DNA of 64,000 nt, taken from assembly GCF_003312915.1 (NCBI RefSeq), contig NZ_CP030261.1, positions 1,116,001 to 1,180,000 of the forward strand, given 5' to 3'. The notes beneath the pieces were generated by a model. The model worked only from the letters and a program-made list of their open reading frames with translations. It searched no databases and was not told the origin of the DNA. This DNA comes from Flavobacterium fluviale (GTDB lineage Bacteria; Bacteroidota; Bacteroidia; Flavobacteriales; Flavobacteriaceae). Below are positions 43,987-53,589 of the stretch, one piece after another (position 1 is the stretch's first letter; each line of letters opens with the position of its first letter). The translations under genes were made by a program, and so were the position numbers.

Positions 43987-45009
43987 ATGATGTATAAGAA
44001 AATATATATATTGCCCTTATTTCTATTGTTGTTGGTTTCTTGTAAAAAAGCTGATACAGTTTCAACAACGACTTCTACTGCTTCTGATACTACAAATGTT
44101 GCCAAAAGTTCTGATCCGCTGCCAAGCTGGAATGATACTCCGCTAAAGAAAGAAATTATCGATTATGTTACTAAAGTAACCAAGGAAGGAAGTCCAGATT
44201 TTATTCCTCTAGAAAACAGAATTGCCACTTTTGATAACGACGGAACGCTATGGGCTGAAAAACCTTATGTTCAAGAACTATTTGCTTTTTACCGTGTAAA
44301 AAAAATGGTGGAAGCCAATCCTTCTTTAGCACAAAAACAGCCATTTAAAGCAGTTGTAGAAAAAGACAAATCTTTTTTTGAAAAAGGAGGCGATAAAGCA
44401 CTTATAGAATTAGTTGCTGCAACTCATACCGGCATGACCGAAGATGAGTTTGAAGCATCTGCTAAAGAGTTCTTTATGGGAGCCAAATATCCTGGTAAAA
44501 ATGTATCTATAAAACAAATTAGATACCAGCCTCAGTTAGAACTGCTGAATTATCTCCGTGCAAACGGTTTCAAAACCTTTATTGTTACGGGCGGAACTGT
44601 TGAATTGATTCGTGCCATTTCGGAAGATTTTTACGGAATTCCGAAAGACCAGGTGGTAGGAACTTCCTTCAAATACAAATTTGATGATGCGAAGAATAGC
44701 ATCGTTAGAGAACCTGCTTTGGATCAATTTAATGATAAAGAAGGAAAACCAGTTGGCATCCAATTGCATATTGGACAAAGACCTGTTTTTGCCTGTGGAA
44801 ACGAAGGCGGCGCTGGCGATCTTGCCATGCTGCGATATTCTCAGGGAAGTAAATATCCTTCCTTTCAAATGATTGTAAACCACAATGATTCTATCAGAGA
44901 ATATAATTACCAAGAGAAAGACAATTTATCGCTAAGTACTGCTGCTAAATATAAGTATCACGTAATAAGTATGAAAGACGACTGGAAAAAGATATTTCCA
45001 GATCAATAA
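43987..45009 (+). CDS. HAD-superfamily phosphatase lipoprotein
   Basis: The 340-residue protein has a lipoprotein signal (LLLLVSC, lipid Cys19) and a Ser/Thr-rich linker. The HAD motif I reads ATFDNDGTLWAEKPY with nucleophile Asp83 and acid Asp85, motif II TGG lies in FIVTGGTVE, and the motif IV region is GNEGGAGDLAML. It should be a phosphohydrolase anchored in the envelope; extracytoplasmic HAD enzymes of this kind are less common. The substrate is unknown. It is second in the sulfatase gene run. Confidence 0.85.
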   Translation: MMYKKIYILPLFLLLLVSCKKADTVSTTTSTASDTTNVAKSSDPLPSWNDTPLKKEIIDYVTKVTKEGSPDFIPLENRIATFDNDGTLWAEKPYVQELFAFYRVKKMVEANPSLAQKQPFKAVVEKDKSFFEKGGDKALIELVAATHTGMTEDEFEASAKEFFMGAKYPGKNVSIKQIRYQPQLELLNYLRANGFKTFIVTGGTVELIRAISEDFYGIPKDQVVGTSFKYKFDDAKNSIVREPALDQFNDKEGKPVGIQLHIGQRPVFACGNEGGAGDLAMLRYSQGSKYPSFQMIVNHNDSIREYNYQEKDNLSLSTAAKYKYHVISMKDDWKKIFPDQ

Positions 45010-45027
45010 TTTGAATTAGTGAGAAGT

Positions 45028-45067
45028 AAAAATGAAACAGCTTTTAAGTTGAAAGTTGTTTCATTTT
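45028..45067. promoter_or_regulatory. Inverted repeat AAAATGAAACA...TGTTTCATTTT
   Basis: The arms match those of the 42001 palindrome but are separated by about 18 bp. It lies between the HAD and outer-membrane protein genes. A shared binding site or a mobile hairpin are both possible. Confidence 0.45.
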
Positions 45068-45110
45068 GATTTTCTGCGAACGATTACGAAATCTTTTAAA
45101 ATCTCCGATT

Positions 45111-45938
45111 ATGAAATATGTACCAGCAAACAGCATTAAATTATTTTTCACGGCAGTATTTACTCTTGTAAATTTCGTTGTATTCGCACAGGAAGAACCT
45201 GCAAAACCAGGTTCAAGCGCTCAGGAACTAGCAGATAAATTAGCCAATCCAGTTGCGAGTTTAATAAGCGTGCCGCTACAAAATAATCTTAGTTATGGCA
45301 TTGGACCATTTAATGGATCAAAATATACTTTAAATATACAGCCTGTAATTCCTTTTAAATTGAATGATAATTTAAATTTAATTACGCGCTACATTCTTCC
45401 AGTGGTTGACCAACAGGATATTACAGGAGAAAATACGCACGAATTTGGTTTAAGCGATGCAACTGTAACGGCTTTTTTTGCGCCTAAAACAAAAGGACTT
45501 ATTTTCGGATTTGGACCTGCATTTTTAGTACCTACTGCCACAGATAAATTTTTAGGAACAGAAAAATTTGGTGTTGGGCCAAGTGTTTTAGTAATGCACC
45601 AAGGCAAAGGACTTTCGGTTGGTTTTATAGCCAACCAAATTTGGTCTGTTGCAGGCAATGAAGACCGCGCCGATTTTAATAGTTTTTATACACAAATCTT
45701 TGTTTCGCACAGTTATAAAAGCGGTGCTAGTTTAGGTGTCAATGCCGAAATTACTCAAAACTGGGAAGCCAATACTACTTTAATTTCCTTAAATCCATCC
45801 ATTGGAGCCGTTACTAAATTAGGTGATCAGGTGGTTCAATTTGCGGTTATGCCGTTAATTCCAATAGTCGGCCATCAAGAAATAAGACCCGATTGGGGAT
45901 TAAGAGCTGTTGTAGCTTTTGTATTTCCAGGTTCTTAA
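45111..45938 (+). CDS. Outer-membrane beta-barrel protein, putative transporter
   Basis: The ATG at 45111 gives 275 residues with a signal peptide ending in VVFAQ. The rest has alternating hydrophobic strands and the pattern GPFNGSKYTLNIQPVIPF then GLRAVVAFVFP at the C-terminus, typical of the small barrel proteins annotated as transporters in this phylum. Substrate unknown. It lies between the HAD and DUF1254 genes. Confidence 0.75.
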   Translation: MKYVPANSIKLFFTAVFTLVNFVVFAQEEPAKPGSSAQELADKLANPVASLISVPLQNNLSYGIGPFNGSKYTLNIQPVIPFKLNDNLNLITRYILPVVDQQDITGENTHEFGLSDATVTAFFAPKTKGLIFGFGPAFLVPTATDKFLGTEKFGVGPSVLVMHQGKGLSVGFIANQIWSVAGNEDRADFNSFYTQIFVSHSYKSGASLGVNAEITQNWEANTTLISLNPSIGAVTKLGDQVVQFAVMPLIPIVGHQEIRPDWGLRAVVAFVFPGS

Positions 45939-45991
45939 TTATATAGAATAATATTGATTGTATCATACTGTTAATTCAAATACCAAAAACT

Positions 45992-47482
45992 ATGAAAAAT
46001 AATTTTCTAATTATTTTGGCATCCTTATGCTTAATTGTAATAAATGGCTGTGAAAAAAAGACTATTATAAATGAAAAATCATCAACAGATACAACAACAG
46101 TTGTCGCTTCTGAATTTGGAACTCCAATAAAAATGGATGGCGAACTGCCTTCAAAAGAATCGATTCCAGTTTTGTTTGATGAAATGGATTTTCAGCAGGC
46201 AACGCAATGTTACTTGTGGGCACTCCCAATTGTGGCTTTCGCCGAATGGCAGCAAATTCATTATAAAACATTTAATGCAAGCAGTAATGATCTTGTTTTT
46301 TATAACACTTACAATGATCGTTTAGGAATTCTAACAGGAAATGCTACAACGCCTTATATTATGTCCTTTATCGATCTTGCTGCAAACGGACCAACAGTTA
46401 TTGAAATGCCTCCAGGACATACTGCTGGAGGACTTGGAGATTTCTGGCAGCGTGAACAGGCAACTATTGGAGAAATGGGGCCTGATAAAGGAAAAGGCGG
46501 GAAATACATTTTAGTACCGCCGACAATGAAAGATTTCAAGCCAGCAGGATATTTTATAGTTCCTTGTACAACAGTAAATATGTTTTTCGGATTCAGAGCA
46601 TTAGATCCAGATCCAAAAGCAACTGAAACATTGGTAAAACAAGTAAAAATTTATCCTTATGATAAACGAGCGAATCCAGCGCCGACAAAAGTAGTAAGTC
46701 CGCCGGCAGGGAAAAAATGGTACGGAATTCAGCCAACAGGAATCGCCTATTGGGAACGTCTTCATTCCATTTTGCAAAATGAACCTGTCGAAGAACGTGA
46801 TCGGTTTTTTATGGCTTGGCTGAGAAATCTCGGAATCGAAAAAGGAAAGCCTTTTACGCCAGACGAACGTCAGAAGAAAATTTTAGTTGCCGCTGCTGCG
46901 AAAGGACAACAAATGGCCATGGCAAATTCTTTCAACAAAAGATTCAAAGATGTAAAACACTGGCCGGATAAAAAATGGGATTATGTAATGATTATCAAAG
47001 ATCCGTCACAGCATGCTGATAATTACGACGAATTCTTCGAAAGGTCTTCTTATTTCTACGAAGCTGTTACGTATTCAAAAGCTATGATCACCAAAATTCC
47101 AAATGTAGGTCAGGCGTATTTAGGCTCGTATTACGACAGTGAAGGAAACTGGCTGGACGGAGGTAAAAATTACACGCTGAAAATTCCAGCAAATCCGCCC
47201 GCAGTCAACTTCTGGTCGATTACTATTTACGATACGGCAACGCGCTGTTTGATTGATAATCCGCAGAAGAATGCTGATTTATCTTCCCGTAAGGATCTCA
47301 TAAAAAATGCCGATGGTTCTGTCGATTTGTATTTTGGACCAAAAGCTCCAGCCGGAAAAGAGAAAAACTGGGTGCAGACTTTACCAGGAAAACACTGGTT
47401 TACTTACATGCGTTTTTATGGGCCGACTGCAGCTTACTTTGATAAAAGCTGGAAAATGGATGATATTAAAGAAGTGAAATAA
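45992..47482 (+). CDS. DUF1254/DUF1214 lipoprotein
   Basis: The 496-residue protein has a lipoprotein signal ending NGC (lipid Cys20). A DUF1254 region (about 60-200, with QATQCYLWALPIVAFAEWQ) is followed by a C-terminal DUF1214 region (KIPANPPAVNFWSITIYD and the HWFTYMRFYGPT end). Families of this pair are widespread in Proteobacteria and Bacteroidota envelopes; biochemical function is not established. It is followed 24 bp later by a paralogue. Confidence 0.88.
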   Translation: MKNNFLIILASLCLIVINGCEKKTIINEKSSTDTTTVVASEFGTPIKMDGELPSKESIPVLFDEMDFQQATQCYLWALPIVAFAEWQQIHYKTFNASSNDLVFYNTYNDRLGILTGNATTPYIMSFIDLAANGPTVIEMPPGHTAGGLGDFWQREQATIGEMGPDKGKGGKYILVPPTMKDFKPAGYFIVPCTTVNMFFGFRALDPDPKATETLVKQVKIYPYDKRANPAPTKVVSPPAGKKWYGIQPTGIAYWERLHSILQNEPVEERDRFFMAWLRNLGIEKGKPFTPDERQKKILVAAAAKGQQMAMANSFNKRFKDVKHWPDKKWDYVMIIKDPSQHADNYDEFFERSSYFYEAVTYSKAMITKIPNVGQAYLGSYYDSEGNWLDGGKNYTLKIPANPPAVNFWSITIYDTATRCLIDNPQKNADLSSRKDLIKNADGSVDLYFGPKAPAGKEKNWVQTLPGKHWFTYMRFYGPTAAYFDKSWKMDDIKEVK

Positions 47483-47506
47483 ATAGTAACATGACAAATT
47501 ATTAAA

Positions 47507-48916
47507 ATGAAAAAGCAAATAACTCTATTTCTTTCGATCCTTATATTGATAGTAGTTTCGTGTAAAAAAGATAAAAAAGACGAAGCTGTTGTTAATTCAG
47601 ACGCATCTATTTCAATTGATTCTGCCAGATCAATTGCAAAAGAAGCCTGGATTTATGGTTTTCCGATATTCTACAATTACAAAACGGTATATTCTTATGC
47701 TTTAGATAAAAACAACTCAAATGGTGCGAAGAACTTTAATACTTTTAAAAATTATTCTAAAAGTTTTACAGCATTAGATACCACAATTGTAACTCCCAAC
47801 AATGATACTCCATATTCTTGGGCAATACTAAACCTTTCAGATGAACCTATTGTACTCGAAGTTCCTGAAATTACAAACAACCGTTATTATGTTATGCAGC
47901 TTATAGATGCGTACACTTACAATTTTGCGTATGTAGGTTCAAGAGCTACGGGAAATAAAGCCGGTAAATATCTTATTGCAGGTCCAAAATGGAAAGGAGA
48001 AACTCCTAAAGGCATCGATAAAGTCTTTACTTCTGAGACTAATTTAGTAACGATTTTAGGACGTACCGAAATGGATAATGTGAATGAAACAAACATTATC
48101 AAAAATATTCAAAGCGGTTATCGCATAATTCCGTTGCATGAGTATAGTAAAACGACCGCTCCAGAATCAGTCAAATATGCTATGCCGCTGCCAGAGTGGA
48201 AAGAAGCCGATTATAAATCACTTGAATTTATCAATGTTCTTAATTCTTTACTGCAATATACTGTTCCTGATAAAAGTGAAAAAGAACTGTTGGAACGTTT
48301 TGCGAAAATCGGAATTGTTCCAGGCGTTCCTTTCGATAAATCTAAATTCTCTCCCGAAATTCTTAAAGCCATTGAAGAAGGCATTGCAGAGGGAGGGAAA
48401 GTTTTAGAAGAGAGTATTAGCAAAACTACAAGTTCTCTTAATCTTTTTGGTACTCGCACTGATTTAAAAAACAACTATGTTTTACGTGCTACCGCGGCAG
48501 CAATGGGAATATATGGTAATACAAAGGAAGAAGCAGTTTATGTGGGCTCTATGAATGATAAAGACGGAAAACCATTAGACGCTGCCAATAAGTATGTCCT
48601 TCATTTCAAGAAAGATCAACTGCCTCCTGTAGATTATTTTTGGAGTATAACGATGTACAATTTGCCGCAACGTAATTTGGTGAAAAATCCAATTAACAGA
48701 TATTCTATAGGAGACCGTACAAAAGGAATTAAGTATGAACCAAATGGAGATTTAATTATCTATCTGCAAACGGATTCACCAGGAAAAGACAAAGAAAACA
48801 ATTGGCTTCCATCACCTCAAAAAGGAGGCTATAACATTATTGTAAGGCTTTATGGACCGGCTAAAAATGTTACAAGCGGCGATTGGAAAATACCATTACC
48901 AGAAAAAACAAATTAA
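47507..48916 (+). CDS. DUF1254/DUF1214 lipoprotein, paralogue
   Basis: The 469-residue protein has the lipid Cys in VVSCKKDKKD and the same two-domain order (KEAWIYGFPIFYNYKTVYS, then DYFWSITMYNLPQRNLV and NIIVRLYGPAK). It is clearly diverged from the upstream copy, so this is an old duplication or two recruited members. Function unknown. Confidence 0.88.
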   Translation: MKKQITLFLSILILIVVSCKKDKKDEAVVNSDASISIDSARSIAKEAWIYGFPIFYNYKTVYSYALDKNNSNGAKNFNTFKNYSKSFTALDTTIVTPNNDTPYSWAILNLSDEPIVLEVPEITNNRYYVMQLIDAYTYNFAYVGSRATGNKAGKYLIAGPKWKGETPKGIDKVFTSETNLVTILGRTEMDNVNETNIIKNIQSGYRIIPLHEYSKTTAPESVKYAMPLPEWKEADYKSLEFINVLNSLLQYTVPDKSEKELLERFAKIGIVPGVPFDKSKFSPEILKAIEEGIAEGGKVLEESISKTTSSLNLFGTRTDLKNNYVLRATAAAMGIYGNTKEEAVYVGSMNDKDGKPLDAANKYVLHFKKDQLPPVDYFWSITMYNLPQRNLVKNPINRYSIGDRTKGIKYEPNGDLIIYLQTDSPGKDKENNWLPSPQKGGYNIIVRLYGPAKNVTSGDWKIPLPEKTN

Positions 48917-48965
48917 GGGTTATAATTTAGAAACTAAAAGCAATCAAATAGTAGCAAAACTACTT

Positions 48966-50366
48966 ATGGCTGAAGAATTTGAAAATACAACCGATACTTC
49001 ATTTGATGCTGCAGCTTCAAAAGCAGAACGTTTTGACAAAGGCGAAGCGATCAGAAAAGTTACGCCTAGATCTGTTCATCAGCAATTGAATCTCACAGAG
49101 GATCGCGAAGATCCTGTGGAGATTCTTATTAAGACAAGTATTGGAAGGATCGAAAATTTGCTGCCTATTCGTTACAGCCGAATGATGGAATCGCCTTTTG
49201 CATTTTTTAGAGGAGCTGCCGCAATTATGGCTGCCGATTTGGCTCAAACACCTAGTACTGGAATTCATCTACAGCTTTGCGGTGACTGCCATTTGATGAA
49301 TTTTGGAGGATTTGCAACTCCAGAACGAAAATTGGTCTTTGATATTAATGATTTTGATGAAACATATCCAGGTCCGTGGGAATGGGATTTGAAAAGACTT
49401 GCCACCAGTTTTGCCATTGCCGGAAGATGGAAAAAATTTTCGAAAAAAACCTGTAAGGAATTTGCTTGGAATGTGGCTGATAGTTACAAAAGGCATATGC
49501 TGGAATACAGTAAATTATCGGCACTGCAGATTTGGTATGCCCATATTGATCTGGCAGAATTGATAGAACTAGGAGAAGACGAAGAAATAAAATCTTTTCA
49601 GCAAAAGCGAATCAAAAAAGCGGGAGAATATACAGCCCACGAAAAAGAGTTTGCAAAAATGACTTATAAAGAAGGTTCACGCGCAAGAATAAAAGATGAT
49701 CCGCCTTTAATTTACCATCCAACAGGAGAAGAAGGAAAACGGATTTTAAAAGAAGCAGCAATTGTGCACAAACGTTATATCGACTCTTTGCCAGATGACA
49801 AAAAAGTACTTCTAAACCGTTATACTTTGCACGATCTGGCTGTAAAGGTGGTAGGTGTAGGAAGTGTAGGAACAAGCTGCGGGATTAGTTTACTGATGTC
49901 GGCAACTGGTGAGCCTATTTTTTTACAATTTAAAGAAGCCAGAAAAAGCGTGCTGGAAGACAATGTAAAAATTAAAAATAAGTACCCGCATGAAGGAGAA
50001 CGAATTGTAATGGGACAAAAGCTGATGCAGTCTGCTTCGGATATGTTTTTAGGATGGACAAACGACAGCCAGAACAAGTTTTTTTACATCCGTCAGCTTC
50101 GTGATGCCAAAGTAAAACCCGTTCTCGAAATCATGAAAGAACAAAACATGAGTGATTATGCTAAAGCCTGCGGATGGGCACTTGCAAGAGCGCACGCACG
50201 TACAGGAGATCCGTCTCTACTGTCTGGATATATGGGTAAAAATGACGAATTCGCCAATGCGATCGCCAAGTTTTCAATTTTATATGCAGATCAAAACGAA
50301 GCCGATTATAACAAAATGGTAGATGCTGTAAAAGCAGGAAGACTGCCAATAGCTGCAGAAACATAA
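48966..50366 (+). CDS. DUF2252 protein (kinase-like fold)
   Basis: The ATG at 48966 gives 466 residues; earlier frame codons overlap the previous gene. DUF2252 landmarks include FFRGAAAIMAADLA, the GDCHLMNFG motif and VFDINDFDETYPGPWEWDLKRL (read as DINDFDET and PWEWDLKRL). No export signal is present. The GDCHxxNFG and DINDFD motifs resemble phosphotransferase catalytic loops of the protein kinase-like fold, but the activity is not established. It follows the DUF1254 pair by 49 bp. Confidence 0.85.
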   Translation: MAEEFENTTDTSFDAAASKAERFDKGEAIRKVTPRSVHQQLNLTEDREDPVEILIKTSIGRIENLLPIRYSRMMESPFAFFRGAAAIMAADLAQTPSTGIHLQLCGDCHLMNFGGFATPERKLVFDINDFDETYPGPWEWDLKRLATSFAIAGRWKKFSKKTCKEFAWNVADSYKRHMLEYSKLSALQIWYAHIDLAELIELGEDEEIKSFQQKRIKKAGEYTAHEKEFAKMTYKEGSRARIKDDPPLIYHPTGEEGKRILKEAAIVHKRYIDSLPDDKKVLLNRYTLHDLAVKVVGVGSVGTSCGISLLMSATGEPIFLQFKEARKSVLEDNVKIKNKYPHEGERIVMGQKLMQSASDMFLGWTNDSQNKFFYIRQLRDAKVKPVLEIMKEQNMSDYAKACGWALARAHARTGDPSLLSGYMGKNDEFANAIAKFSILYADQNEADYNKMVDAVKAGRLPIAAET

Positions 50367-50451
50367 CTTTTAGCATCTGAACTGGTAAAAAAAAATGTAA
50401 AAATCTGGAAATTTATGGAAACAAAAAACTAGTAAGATTTTATTTATTTAA

Positions 50452-50483
50452 TTGAAATTATTAAATAAAATAATTTATCTTTG
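50452..50483 (+). promoter_or_regulatory. Promoter of DUF4136 gene
   Basis: TTG (50452-50454), 21-bp spacer and TATCTTTG (50476-50483). The leader would be about 140 nt and includes repeated AATTTAA sequence. Confidence 0.6.
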
Positions 50484-50626
50484 AGAGTGTGTTAAGTAAT
50501 TGTTTATAAGCAAGTTGCTGATATTTATCTATTATTTAACAATTTTAAGACCTTCAATTTAAGATTTTCAAGATTTTAATACATTCAAGTTAAACCGATT
50601 TAATTAACAATTTAAATACTACAACA

Positions 50627-51205
50627 ATGAATATTAAAAGAACAAATCTTCGTATACTCCCAATATTATTTTTGGGATTAATTTACAGCTGCTCTCCAAC
50701 TGTAAAAGTAACATCAGATTATGATCATTCTGCAAACTTTGGTGAATATAAAACCTTTGCGGTTTATGATCTAAAAGCACAGCAGGGTCAGGTAAATCAG
50801 CTGAATGTTGATCGAGTAACAAAAGCTATTCGAAATGAAATGCTTGCCAAAGGATTTACAGAATCCAGTAATCCAGATTTACGAGTTAATGCTGTCTCTA
50901 TCCTTAAAAACAAAACCTCTGTAAGTGCAAATACTGACTTTTATGGTTATGGCGGTATGTATCGTCCATACGGATATTGGGGTGGAGGCGCCATGATGGG
51001 AGGCGCAAATACCACATTTAATACATATGATTATGTTGATGGTTCGGTGGTAATTGATATTGTATCTACTAAAACTCAAAAATTAGTTTGGCAGGGAATT
51101 GGAAATGCTGAAATTGACAGCAAACCAGACAATCCAGAAGAATTTATAAATAGTTCTATCAAAAAAATACTTGCTGGTTTCCCTCCTGGAGCAGTTCAAA
51201 AGTAA
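50627..51205 (+). CDS. DUF4136 lipoprotein
   Basis: The 192-residue protein has a lipoprotein signal (LGLIYSC, lipid Cys22) and the DUF4136 pattern: VTSDYDHSANFGEYKTFAVYD at the start of the mature part, a Gly/Tyr-rich middle (GYGGMYRPYGYWGGGAMMGG) and KKLVWQGIGNAEID-like QKLVWQGIGNAEI near the end. Function is unknown; DUF4136 members are envelope lipoproteins. It has its own promoter and ends at a large hairpin. Confidence 0.85.
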   Translation: MNIKRTNLRILPILFLGLIYSCSPTVKVTSDYDHSANFGEYKTFAVYDLKAQQGQVNQLNVDRVTKAIRNEMLAKGFTESSNPDLRVNAVSILKNKTSVSANTDFYGYGGMYRPYGYWGGGAMMGGANTTFNTYDYVDGSVVIDIVSTKTQKLVWQGIGNAEIDSKPDNPEEFINSSIKKILAGFPPGAVQK

Positions 51206-51210
51206 ATAAT

Positions 51211-51262
51211 CAATTGAAAGCTTTGTGCCTGTCGGTTTAGGCAGGAACAAAGCTTTCAATTG
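51211..51262. repeat. Perfect 16-bp inverted repeat after DUF4136 gene
   Basis: Arms CAATTGAAAGCTTTGT and ACAAAGCTTTCAATTG enclose a 20-nt loop with a second small stem (CCTG/CAGG). It lacks a T tail, so it is more likely a stability hairpin or mobile repeat than a simple terminator. Confidence 0.7.
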
Positions 51263-51315
51263 AAGTCCCTTTTCACATTTTTAAGAGAAATAATTATTAA
51301 TTAACCCTTGAAAAA

Positions 51316-52506
51316 ATGATCGATATATTACTTTCACTTTTCTTTTTTATTGCCGTAATCGCAGGTTTGGCAACCTCAATTATGGTTCTTTTTTCCAAAA
51401 AAAACTATTCAAAAAGTTTCTTTCTGGGGCTGTTTTTATTGAGTCTTGCAGTGGTAAGTATCTACAATTTTTATCTTTCTGCCAATACCATTAAAAATTT
51501 TCCAGAGCTGTTTACTATTACAAAATCCTTTATTTTTTTAGCAGCACCCTGTTCCTTTTTATATGTTAGAAACATTTTATCTTTCGAAAAAAAAGGAATC
51601 AGAAAATACGATTGGCTGCATTTTCTGCCTTTTCTTATTTATTTTGTATTGACACTTTTTGCATACGTTGGAAGTTTTACCACTTTAAAAGCGGCACAGT
51701 ATATTGCACAGCTAATCAAAAATCCGTTTTCTATTTTAGCTTTGACGATTTGGCTTTCCTATGTCTTTTTTCAAACCATGTTGATTTTAAACTATGATCT
51801 GAAAAAATTTAAAGGAGACCAATTTCATCAAATTAAAGTAATCAGCTGGATCAAGGTTTATAACCTTATGATTTTGTTTTTATTTTCTGCCCTTTTTGTT
51901 CATCATTTTCTATTAAGAAAAATCGATGTTGTAGACATTTCCTGCTATTTCTTAATCTCATCAGTTCTGTTTTTTACTGTAGGCTGGCTTTATTTCAGAC
52001 CTCAGATTTTTCATGATGAAGAAGAAGCATTTGATTTTGTAAATGACAATGCAGTTTCTGTAAAATCAAAAGACAATAAAAATAATCTGGTAATTACATA
52101 CGAGTTAACAGCCGAGAAAAAGGAAGATTATTTAGTAAAGCTGGATTATATTTTAAATGCAAACAAGCTCTTTTTGAAGAAAGACTTTGTTATTAGAGAT
52201 CTTTCTGATGAAACAGGAATATCTGTTCACCATCTCTCTAATTTGATTAATTCTGAATTTGGACTTCATTTTCAGGATTATGTTAACCTTAAACGTATTG
52301 AGTATTTCAAAGACAAAATAAACGATCCAGAATGGAAGGATTTGTCTCTTGAAGGCATGGCTTGGGGTTCTGGCTTTAAATCCCGTACAACCTGTTTTAG
52401 AGCATTTATAAAGCACACAGGGAAATCGCCTTCAGAGTATTTTAAAACCATTAGAAAAAATTCTGATCGTAGAGGTGATTATCGCTTGAATAATGCCTCT
52501 ACATAA
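51316..52506 (+). CDS. Membrane-anchored AraC-family regulator
   Basis: The 396-residue protein begins with seven predicted membrane segments (about residues 1-235) and ends in an AraC helix-turn-helix domain (about 285-390, with LSDETGISVHHLSNLINSEFG and MAWGSGFKSRTTCFRAF). Such one-component sensors in Bacteroidota link a membrane signal to transcription. Its signal and targets are unknown; the following barrel protein genes are candidate targets. Confidence 0.85.
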   Translation: MIDILLSLFFFIAVIAGLATSIMVLFSKKNYSKSFFLGLFLLSLAVVSIYNFYLSANTIKNFPELFTITKSFIFLAAPCSFLYVRNILSFEKKGIRKYDWLHFLPFLIYFVLTLFAYVGSFTTLKAAQYIAQLIKNPFSILALTIWLSYVFFQTMLILNYDLKKFKGDQFHQIKVISWIKVYNLMILFLFSALFVHHFLLRKIDVVDISCYFLISSVLFFTVGWLYFRPQIFHDEEEAFDFVNDNAVSVKSKDNKNNLVITYELTAEKKEDYLVKLDYILNANKLFLKKDFVIRDLSDETGISVHHLSNLINSEFGLHFQDYVNLKRIEYFKDKINDPEWKDLSLEGMAWGSGFKSRTTCFRAFIKHTGKSPSEYFKTIRKNSDRRGDYRLNNAST

Positions 52507-52559
52507 AATCGATTATCGGCGGTTGTAAAGTCTTAATTAATTTTAAAACATTTCTCACC

Positions 52560-53525
52560 ATGAAAGCAAAAATTAATAATTCTAAAAAAACAATACAATC
52601 AGTTTTAGTGCTATTATTACTATTGACTTCCTTTTACAGCAATGCACAATTAAAAGGAGGACATATTCTTGGTGCTATGGGACTGCAATCGGGAACGCAG
52701 GCTCCTGAAAATACCTTGAGTGTCTATGTTCCTGCATATATTTATACGGCATCTTCTTTAAGAAATGGTGATGGCGATAAAATAGGAAATCCAGATTTGA
52801 CTATGTTTATAACTGGTGCGGGGGCATCGTATATAACCGACTTTAAAATTTTAGGAGCCAACTACGGAGCATCAATTTTACTGGCAGGAGCTTCTAATAC
52901 TATTCAAGGAAGTTATATCGATTCAAAAAGTGATTTTGCCTTTACAGATATGTATGTACAGCCCATTCAATTAGGCTGGCATAATAAAAGAGCCGATTTT
53001 ATTTTTACCTATCAATTGTATCTTCCAACAGGAAAATATGAACTGGGCGGAAGTAATAATAGTGGTTTAGGAATGTTTATGAATGAGTTTTCAGCAGGAA
53101 CAACATTATACTTTAATGATAAAAAAACCTTTCACTTTTCAGCATTAGCTTCTTATGAAATTAATGGAAAGAAAAAAGATACCGACATTAAAACAGGTGA
53201 TATCCTAAGTGTTGAAGGAGGTTTAGGAAAAACTTTTTATTGTATGAATGCTGAAAAAACAGCCCCAAAAGGAATACTGAATGCAGGGCTAATCTATTAT
53301 TTGCAGTATAAAGTTTCAGATGATAAAATTCCAGTTGGAAGCCTGTTGCTTGAGCCAGAAAAAGATCATGTGGGCGGACTGGGAGCTGAGATTAATTATC
53401 TTCATATTGGCTGTATGACTTCTGCAGGATTTCGATGGATTGGCGAAGTCGATGCTGTAAATAGATTTCAGGGAAATACTTTCTTTATCACTTTGGCACA
53501 TGTTTTCGACTTCAAGAAAAAGTAA
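52560..53525 (+). CDS. Outer-membrane barrel protein, phenol-degradation MetA-like transporter
   Basis: The 321-residue protein has a signal peptide ending YSNAQ and a repeated beta-strand pattern with the motif FTYQLYLPTGKYELGG and the C-terminal FFITLAHVF. The profile fits the MetA-pathway family of outer-membrane transporters. The substrate is not known. It lies 54 bp after the AraC gene. Confidence 0.75.
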   Translation: MKAKINNSKKTIQSVLVLLLLLTSFYSNAQLKGGHILGAMGLQSGTQAPENTLSVYVPAYIYTASSLRNGDGDKIGNPDLTMFITGAGASYITDFKILGANYGASILLAGASNTIQGSYIDSKSDFAFTDMYVQPIQLGWHNKRADFIFTYQLYLPTGKYELGGSNNSGLGMFMNEFSAGTTLYFNDKKTFHFSALASYEINGKKKDTDIKTGDILSVEGGLGKTFYCMNAEKTAPKGILNAGLIYYLQYKVSDDKIPVGSLLLEPEKDHVGGLGAEINYLHIGCMTSAGFRWIGEVDAVNRFQGNTFFITLAHVFDFKKK

Positions 53526-53589
53526 TTTAAAGGAGTTAAGATTCTAAGAATAAGGTAATTTTTTTAATGTAAACGATTCAGATTCTTAT

